A DNA stretch of 64,000 bases from Yeguia hominis (GTDB lineage Bacteria > Bacillota > Clostridia > Oscillospirales > Acutalibacteraceae). This document shows, piece by piece, positions 59,685 through 64,000 of the stretch. The position numbers were made by a program, and so were the translations under genes. The stretch spans positions 62,001 through 126,000 of the forward strand of contig NZ_JACRSN010000004.1 of assembly GCF_014384705.1 (NCBI RefSeq). The letters are read 5' to 3'. Within the stretch, counting starts at the first letter, position 1, and each line of letters opens with the position of its first letter. The notes under the pieces are model-generated. The model ran no database searches. It worked only from the letters and a program-made list of their open reading frames with translations, and was not told the DNA's origin.

Positions 59685-60025
59685 TCATCTTGCTTCCTTT
59701 AACAATTCTTCAGCTTCTGCACCAAAGAGTTTTGCCAGCGCCATTAGATTCGTAGTGCTTGGATCAGACACACCACTTTCCCATTTAGAGACAGCCTGAC
59801 ACCTAATGTTTCTGCGACAAACTCCTGGGTCATTTTACAATCTACCCGATGCTGTTTCAGCACTTCTCCAAGAGTCCTTGCGTTTTCTGCTCTTTCTTTT
59901 CTCACCGGTGCTGATTTTGTATACTTCCGCAGTGCTTTGATGATTAGGCTAACAACATAGATGATAATCGCTACCCCAACAAGCCACATGGCAATCATAA
60001 GATACTGAAATAGACCAGAATTCAT
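59685..60025 (-). pseudogene. Frameshifted membrane-linked XRE regulator
   Basis: ATG at 60025 follows AGGAGGACAAAA. The first part has a membrane span (YLMIAMWLVGVAIIIYVVSLI), then TLGEVLKQHRVDCKMTQEFV. At about 59806 the frame breaks; continuing in another frame gives AVSKWESGVSDPSTTNLMAL and AKLFGAEAEELLKEAR with a stop at 59685-59687. Together this is an XRE helix-turn-helix domain (usual text LGVSRQAVSKWE). About five bases seem to be lost at the SRQ codons. As read, the open frame ends at 59744 with a nonsense tail. It neighbours the recombinase remnant. Confidence 0.78.
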
Positions 60026-60229
60026 TTTTTTGTCCTCCTTTCTATTTGATAGCCTAATTATAGTGCTTTTTCTATGGTTGCACCACCAACTATAACGCAA
60101 CTTTTCGGTTGCGAAGCATTTATGATAATAAATTCCGATTTGTCAAATTCACATCCGCATTCGGCTTGTTGCATTTTCGTGGCTCTCAACGGAGTTGGAC
60201 GCTTGATTTACCGGGATTTTCCGTCGTTT

Positions 60230-61830
60230 CGGCGCGGTGTCAGCGCAGGTGCCGCGGCGCGGTGTCAGCAGGGTGTCTCGGCGCGGCGCCGGAGCATTTG
60301 CGCGGTTCCCGGTTCGTGACGCTGTTTTGGGCTTTGCCTGTCCGCGGGTGCCGCGGCGCGGTGTCAGCGCGGGTGCCGCGGCGCGGTGTCAGCGGGGTGT
60401 CTCGGCGCGGCGCCGGAGCATTTGCGCGGTTCCCGGTTCGTGACGCTGTTTTGGGCTTTGCCGGTTTGCAGGTTTCGCGGCGCGGGGTCAGCGCGGGTGT
60501 CGCGGCGCGGCGCCGGGCGTTTGCGCGGTTCCCGGCTTGTGATGTTGTTTTGGGCTTTGCCGGTTTGCAGGTTTCGCGACGCGGTGCCTGCGGGGCGTCT
60601 CGGCGCGGCGCGGGGCGTTTGCGCGGTTCCCGGTTCGTGACGCTGTTTTGGGCTTTGCCGGTTTGCAGGTTTCGCGGCGCGGTGTCAGCGCGGGTGTCGC
60701 GGCGCGATGCCAGCGGGGTGTCGCGGCGCGGGGCGTTTGCGCGGTTCCCGGCTTGTGATGTTGTTTTGGGCTTTGCCGGTTTGCAAGTTTCGCGGCGCGG
60801 GGCCAGCGGGGCGTCTCGGCGGCGGCGCCGGAGCGTTTGCGCGGGGCCCCGGTTCGTGACGCTGTTTTGGGCTTTGCCGGTTTGCAGGTTTCGCGGTGCG
60901 ATGTCAGCGCAGGTGCCGCGGTGCGCGGGGTCAGCGGGGTGTCGCGGCGGCGGGCGTTTGCGCGGTTCCCGGCTTGTGACGCAATTTTGGGCTTTGCCGG
61001 TTTGCAGGTGCCGCGGTGCGATGCCAGCGCGGTGCCTGCGGGGCGTCTCGGCGCGGCGCCGGAGCGTTTGCGCGGTTCCCGGCTTGTGACGCTGTTTTGG
61101 GCTTTGCCGGTTTGCAGGTTTCGCGGTGCGATGTCAGCGCAGGTGCCGCGGTGCGGGGTCAGCGGGGTGTCGCGGCGGCGGGCGTTTGCGCGGAGCCCCG
61201 GTTCGTGACGCTGTTTCGGGCTTTGCCGGTTTGCAGGTTTCGCGGCACGGTGCCAGCGGGGTGTCGCGGCGGCGGCGCCGGAGCGTTTGCGCGGGGCCCC
61301 GGTTCGTGACGCTGTTTTGGGCTTTGCCGGTTTGCAGGTTTCGCGGCGCGATGCCAGCGGGGTGTCGCGACAGCGGGCGTTTGCGCGGGACCCCGGTTCG
61401 TGACGCTGTTTTGGGCTTTGCCGGTTTGCAAGTTTCGCGGCGCGATGTCAGCGCAGATGCCGCGGCACGGTGTCAGCGGGGCGTTTGCGCGGTTCCCGGT
61501 TCGTGACGCTGTTTTAGGCTTTGCCGGCTTGCAGGTTTCGCGGTGCGATGTCAGCGCAGATGCCGCGGCACGGTGTCAGCGGGGCGTCTCGGCGCGGTGC
61601 CGGGCGTTTGCGCGGTTCCCGGCTTGTGACGCTGTTTTGGGCTTTGCCGGTTTGCAGGTGCCGCGGTGCGATGCCAGCGGGGTGTCTCGGCGGCGGGCGT
61701 TTGCGCGGTTCCCGGCTTGTGATGTTGTTTTGGGCTTTGCCGGTTTGCAGGTTTCGCGGTGCGATGCCAGCGCAGGTGCCGCGGTGCGCGGGGTCAGCGG
61801 GGTGTCGCGGCGGCGGTCCCTCTGCAGAGT
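60230..61830. repeat. Repeat block D, 14 copies of a unit of about 94-124 bp
   Basis: The landmark G(C/T)TGTTTTGGGCTTTGCC and close variants starts at 60321, 60445, 60544, 60642, 60760, 60861, 60981, 61091, 61210, 61311, 61405, 61508, 61631 and 61724. It is usually preceded by GTTTGCGCGGTTCCCGG(T/C)T and followed by GGTTTGCAGGTTTCGCGG. Between cores lie shuffled short modules such as TGTCAGCGCAGGTGCCGCGG and TGCCAGCGGGGTGTCGCGG. Several frames stay open (one 326-residue plus-strand frame) but have no ribosome site or folded-protein look. The array ends near 61830. Confidence 0.93.
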
Positions 61831-62014
61831 CTGCTGTTCTTTCCGCGCTGCGCGCCAAACGGCGGCGCCTCTTCCCTGCGTTCCCGTTTGTCCGCAGGTT
61901 TGCAGAACCCCGGACAAGCAAACCGCAGGCGGCTCTGCCCTGCGGCAGATATGTTCGCAGAAGCGAAGCCGCCGGACTTCGATACCCGGCCGCGCGGGCG
62001 AATCCGGCAGAGGC

Positions 62015-62743
62015 TCAGCGGTGCTCGTCTGCCTCTGTATAGAGCTCGGGATAACGCGCGTAGAAGGAGGCCGGCTCGCCGGCGGCCTCCAGATGGGACA
62101 GATCGCCGAACCGCGACATGCGGAACACGGCGGTGCCGGCCTGACGCTCTTCGGTGGAGAGGATCGTGACGCTGCTCGGCAGCGCAACCGCAAAATGCCA
62201 CAGCGGCACCGGCGACAGGCCGAGCAGATGCGCCAGCAACACGCATTCCACGCCGAAATGGCAAAAGAGGATGAGATTCTCCCGATTCGGACGCTCTGCG
62301 CGGTACAGATGCCCGTCGCGGACATAGCCGTGCGTTTTTAGAAGGGCATCCAGGCCGTCGCCGACAGCGTCGAAAGCCGCGCGGATGCCAGAGTCGCGAT
62401 AGAGCGGGCCGGTCGACCAGCGTTCGCGGTCGTAATAGACCGGATCCTGCGCCCAGTCGGCGGGCAGCACATCCCATGCAATCGGGGCAGGATGGCCGCG
62501 GTGCGAAACGCGGTAGCCGTAGTCAAACTCGTGCAGCCAGCTTTTCTCCTCTGCCGTCGCCTGTGCGGCGCGCAGCGTGAACGAGGCCGTATCCTTCGCG
62601 CGGCCCAGCGGCGAAACGTAATACGATGCGGGCGCGATCTTCGCAAGGCGTTTTCCGAGAAGCGCCGCCTCACGCCATCCTTTTTCGGTCAGGGAATCGA
62701 CAGCATAATCGGGCTCTGCATGTCGGACAATGTAAAGATTCAT
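62015..62743 (-). CDS. Histidine phosphatase family protein (phosphoglycerate-mutase-like)
   Basis: A 242-residue protein of the branch 1 histidine phosphatases. The catalytic motif is LYIVRHAEPDY with the phosphorylated His in RHA, the second half includes VSPLGRAKDTA, and the second catalytic His is in ENLILFCHFGVECVLLAHLL. The ATG at 62743 follows AGGAGGTTCCGTT. The long central insert (YRVSHRGHPAPIAWDVLPA) is seen in clostridial members of unknown specificity. It is isolated between two repeat regions. Confidence 0.9.
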   Translation of the reverse strand: MNLYIVRHAEPDYAVDSLTEKGWREAALLGKRLAKIAPASYYVSPLGRAKDTASFTLRAAQATAEEKSWLHEFDYGYRVSHRGHPAPIAWDVLPADWAQDPVYYDRERWSTGPLYRDSGIRAAFDAVGDGLDALLKTHGYVRDGHLYRAERPNRENLILFCHFGVECVLLAHLLGLSPVPLWHFAVALPSSVTILSTEERQAGTAVFRMSRFGDLSHLEAAGEPASFYARYPELYTEADEHR

Positions 62744-62856
62744 AACGGAACCTCCTGTAAGCATTGGAAATCGACGCGCTATGCGCCGATCTGATTTTAG
62801 CAGATTTCACGCAAAATGGAAAGCCGGATTTCATTTTCGCACCGGAGAGGGTTCGC

Positions 62857-63350
62857 TTTCGCGGCGCGGAGGAATCTTCAATCGGGGCGGGCCGCAGCCG
62901 CGCACTCTCTGGGTGGCAGGTTCGGCCAAACCGCGTGCGGCCGACGTCCGGGTACTCTGCGGACGGGCGCGGCTTCGGCAACGTGCAATCCGGCAAGGCG
63001 GCTCCGGCCAGGCCGGTTCGGCAATTTAGAATTCGCCCCAGATAAATTTTGAGCAGGCAAATACGGTTTGCGGCAGGCAAATATGCTGCCTGCGTGTGTC
63101 TTCCCCCGGGTGGGATCCCGTCACACCAAGCTTGCCGGCCTGTGCTTTTGCCGACCGGTGCCCCTGCGGCTGGTGTCTTGCCGGCCGGTGTCTTGCGGAC
63201 TCTACCCTTGCGATCGGGCACGCTTGCGGTCAGTATCCTTGCGGACTCTACCCTTGCAGACGGGCACTTTGCGGCGCGGAGGAATCTTCGATCGGGGCGG
63301 CGGCCGCGCATTCTCTGCGGGGTCGGGTTCGGCCAAACCGCGTGCGGCCG
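62857..63350. repeat. Repeat block E, direct repeats of about 85 bp
   Basis: GCGGCGCGGAGGAATCTTC(A/G), followed by ATCGGGGCGG and ending TTCGGCCAAACCGCGTGCGG, occurs at 62857-62943 and 63268-63350. Between them, TTGCGGACTCTACCCTTGC is found twice (near 63194 and 63240). I see no gene between 62744 and 63692. Confidence 0.85.
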
Positions 63351-63692
63351 GGTGCCCGTTCGGACGGGTATCCCTGTGGCCGGCACCCTTGCGGCGCAGA
63401 GGTTCCCCAAAAATCGGCGCGGGATCAAAAATCGCGGCGGGTCTTTCCCCGGAAGTGAATTTCCCTTTTCGGCGTTTCAAAGCTTGTTTCGAAACGGATG
63501 CAGAGATTTCGGAACGAAAAAAAGCGGAAGTGCGGTGTATAAAACTGGAATAAATGCCCAAGCTACTTTCGTATATATAAAGCATGGCAGATCCCGAAAC
63601 GGGATTCCACTCCTGCGGGCTTGCCGGTCAGGCGGCCTGCTGATCGCCATGCTGAAGGTGAAATTCGCCGTAAGGCTGAAAGGCGGTATCAA

Positions 63693-63953
63693 ATGGAACT
63701 CGCATTAAGGCGCGCGGTCAAGGTGCGCGAAACGGACGTACAGAGCCAGGATTCCTGGGAGCTGATTTCCGAAATTCGGGAAGTAGAACGAAAACTTGCC
63801 TATACGGAGGAATGGTTTTCTCTAGAAAAGGACGAAAATCTGATTGATGCCTGCATTTATGAGCGGGAATCGCTCTGCGCGCGGTATCGGTATTTGATCA
63901 GCCTTGCCAAGCGTCAGGGAATTTCGTCCCATCCGTTCCGCGCAGGCATGTAG
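63693..63953 (+). CDS. DUF2508 (YaaL-like) family protein
   Basis: An 86-residue small protein, MELALRRAVKVRETDVQSQD, later WELISEIREVERKLAYTEEW and a helix with CIYERESLCARYRYLISLAK. DUF2508 proteins are short helical proteins that in Firmicutes sit between recR and bofA. I chose the ATG at 63693 with AAAGGCGG upstream; the longer frame from 63621 is in repeat-like sequence. The function is unknown. The next gene starts 20 bases after its stop. Confidence 0.78.
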   Translation: MELALRRAVKVRETDVQSQDSWELISEIREVERKLAYTEEWFSLEKDENLIDACIYERESLCARYRYLISLAKRQGISSHPFRAGM

Positions 63954-63973
63954 AAGAAACAGGAGGGAGCACA

Positions 63974-64000
63974 ATGGGAACAGGCGGGACGTGGCTGATT
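63974..64000 (+). CDS. Start of next gene, probably bofA (cut by window)
   Basis: AGGAGGGAGCACA precedes ATG 63974 and the frame MGTGGTWLI runs to the window end. Position after a DUF2508 gene suggests the pro-sigma-K processing inhibitor BofA, but nine residues cannot confirm this. Confidence 0.5.

Noticed and set aside
60109..61481. Long plus-strand frames (for example 326 residues) across repeat block D as a repeat protein
   Set aside because: Several frames and both strands are open at once, there is no ribosome site, and the text is Arg/Gly/Ala-rich without hydrophobic cores. Composition explains the open frames better.
60230..61830. Possible CRISPR array because of regular repeats
   Set aside because: The repeated core is over 60 bases, the stretches between cores are themselves repeated modules and not unique spacers, and no cas genes are in the window.

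Overview
This window looks like a chromosomal piece of a GC-rich, strictly anaerobic, spore-forming member of the Clostridia, most likely Oscillospiraceae/Ruminococcaceae-like. The inference rests on a DnaD/DnaI-type primosome pair, the HydE/HydF/HydG hydrogenase maturases, PerR with a reverse rubrerythrin and a rubredoxin, a split sodium-pumping decarboxylase, a glycyl radical enzyme, SecD and SecF as separate genes, and a DUF2508 gene ahead of a probable bofA. Both ends cut genes.

Layout. 0-2 kb: DnaD-domain protein and DnaC/DnaI-like loader. 2-4.7 kb: lower-GC island with a wall-anchored InlB-repeat protein and a broken tnpV. 4.7-12.4 kb: D-psicose 3-epimerase, MgtC-like protein, FAD/Rieske oxidoreductase, small P-loop protein, pgi, D-Ala-D-Ala carboxypeptidase, YbaK-like deacylase. 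12.5-15 kb: polar amino acid ABC importer. 15.2-22 kb: LarA-like protein, LacI regulator with a tandemly copied 3' end, GNAT protein, then a promoter with a LacI-type operator in front of an unassigned glycyl radical enzyme and its activase. 22.5-24.8 kb: membrane lipase-like protein and an ATPase. 25-26.4 kb: perR, rubrerythrin, rubredoxin. 27.4-32.2 kb: hydF, hydG, hydE and the TM1266-type regulator, with no hydrogenase nearby. 32.2-35.9 kb: ligA overlapping araB. 36.7-43.4 kb: five-gene operon joining two sugar-ABC permeases, an HlyD-like adaptor, a MacB-core membrane protein and a large solute-binding lipoprotein, without an ATPase. 45.8-53.3 kb: HAD phosphatase, secD-secF, aminotransferase, asnS. 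53.4-59.2 kb: tRNA-Ser, zinc-ribbon membrane protein, oadG-BCCP-oadB-oadA. 59.3-60.1 kb: AT-rich remnants of a serine recombinase and an XRE regulator. 62-64 kb: histidine phosphatase, DUF2508 protein, start of the next gene.

Between these lie long GC-rich intergenic islands (26.5-27.0, 43.4-45.8, 50.8-51.9, 54.6-55.5, 60.2-61.8, 62.8-63.4 kb) built of tandem and dispersed repeats. They carry long open frames in several frames at once, which I regard as a by-product of base composition and not as genes. Two of the islands share sequence although they are 5-6 kb apart.

The most promising candidates for something undescribed are the hybrid importer/adaptor operon at 36.7-43.4 kb, the LacI-controlled glycyl radical enzyme locus with a LarA-like partner, the structured or attenuator-like elements around hydE, and the repeat islands. 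All family calls come from reading motifs by eye; no database search was run.
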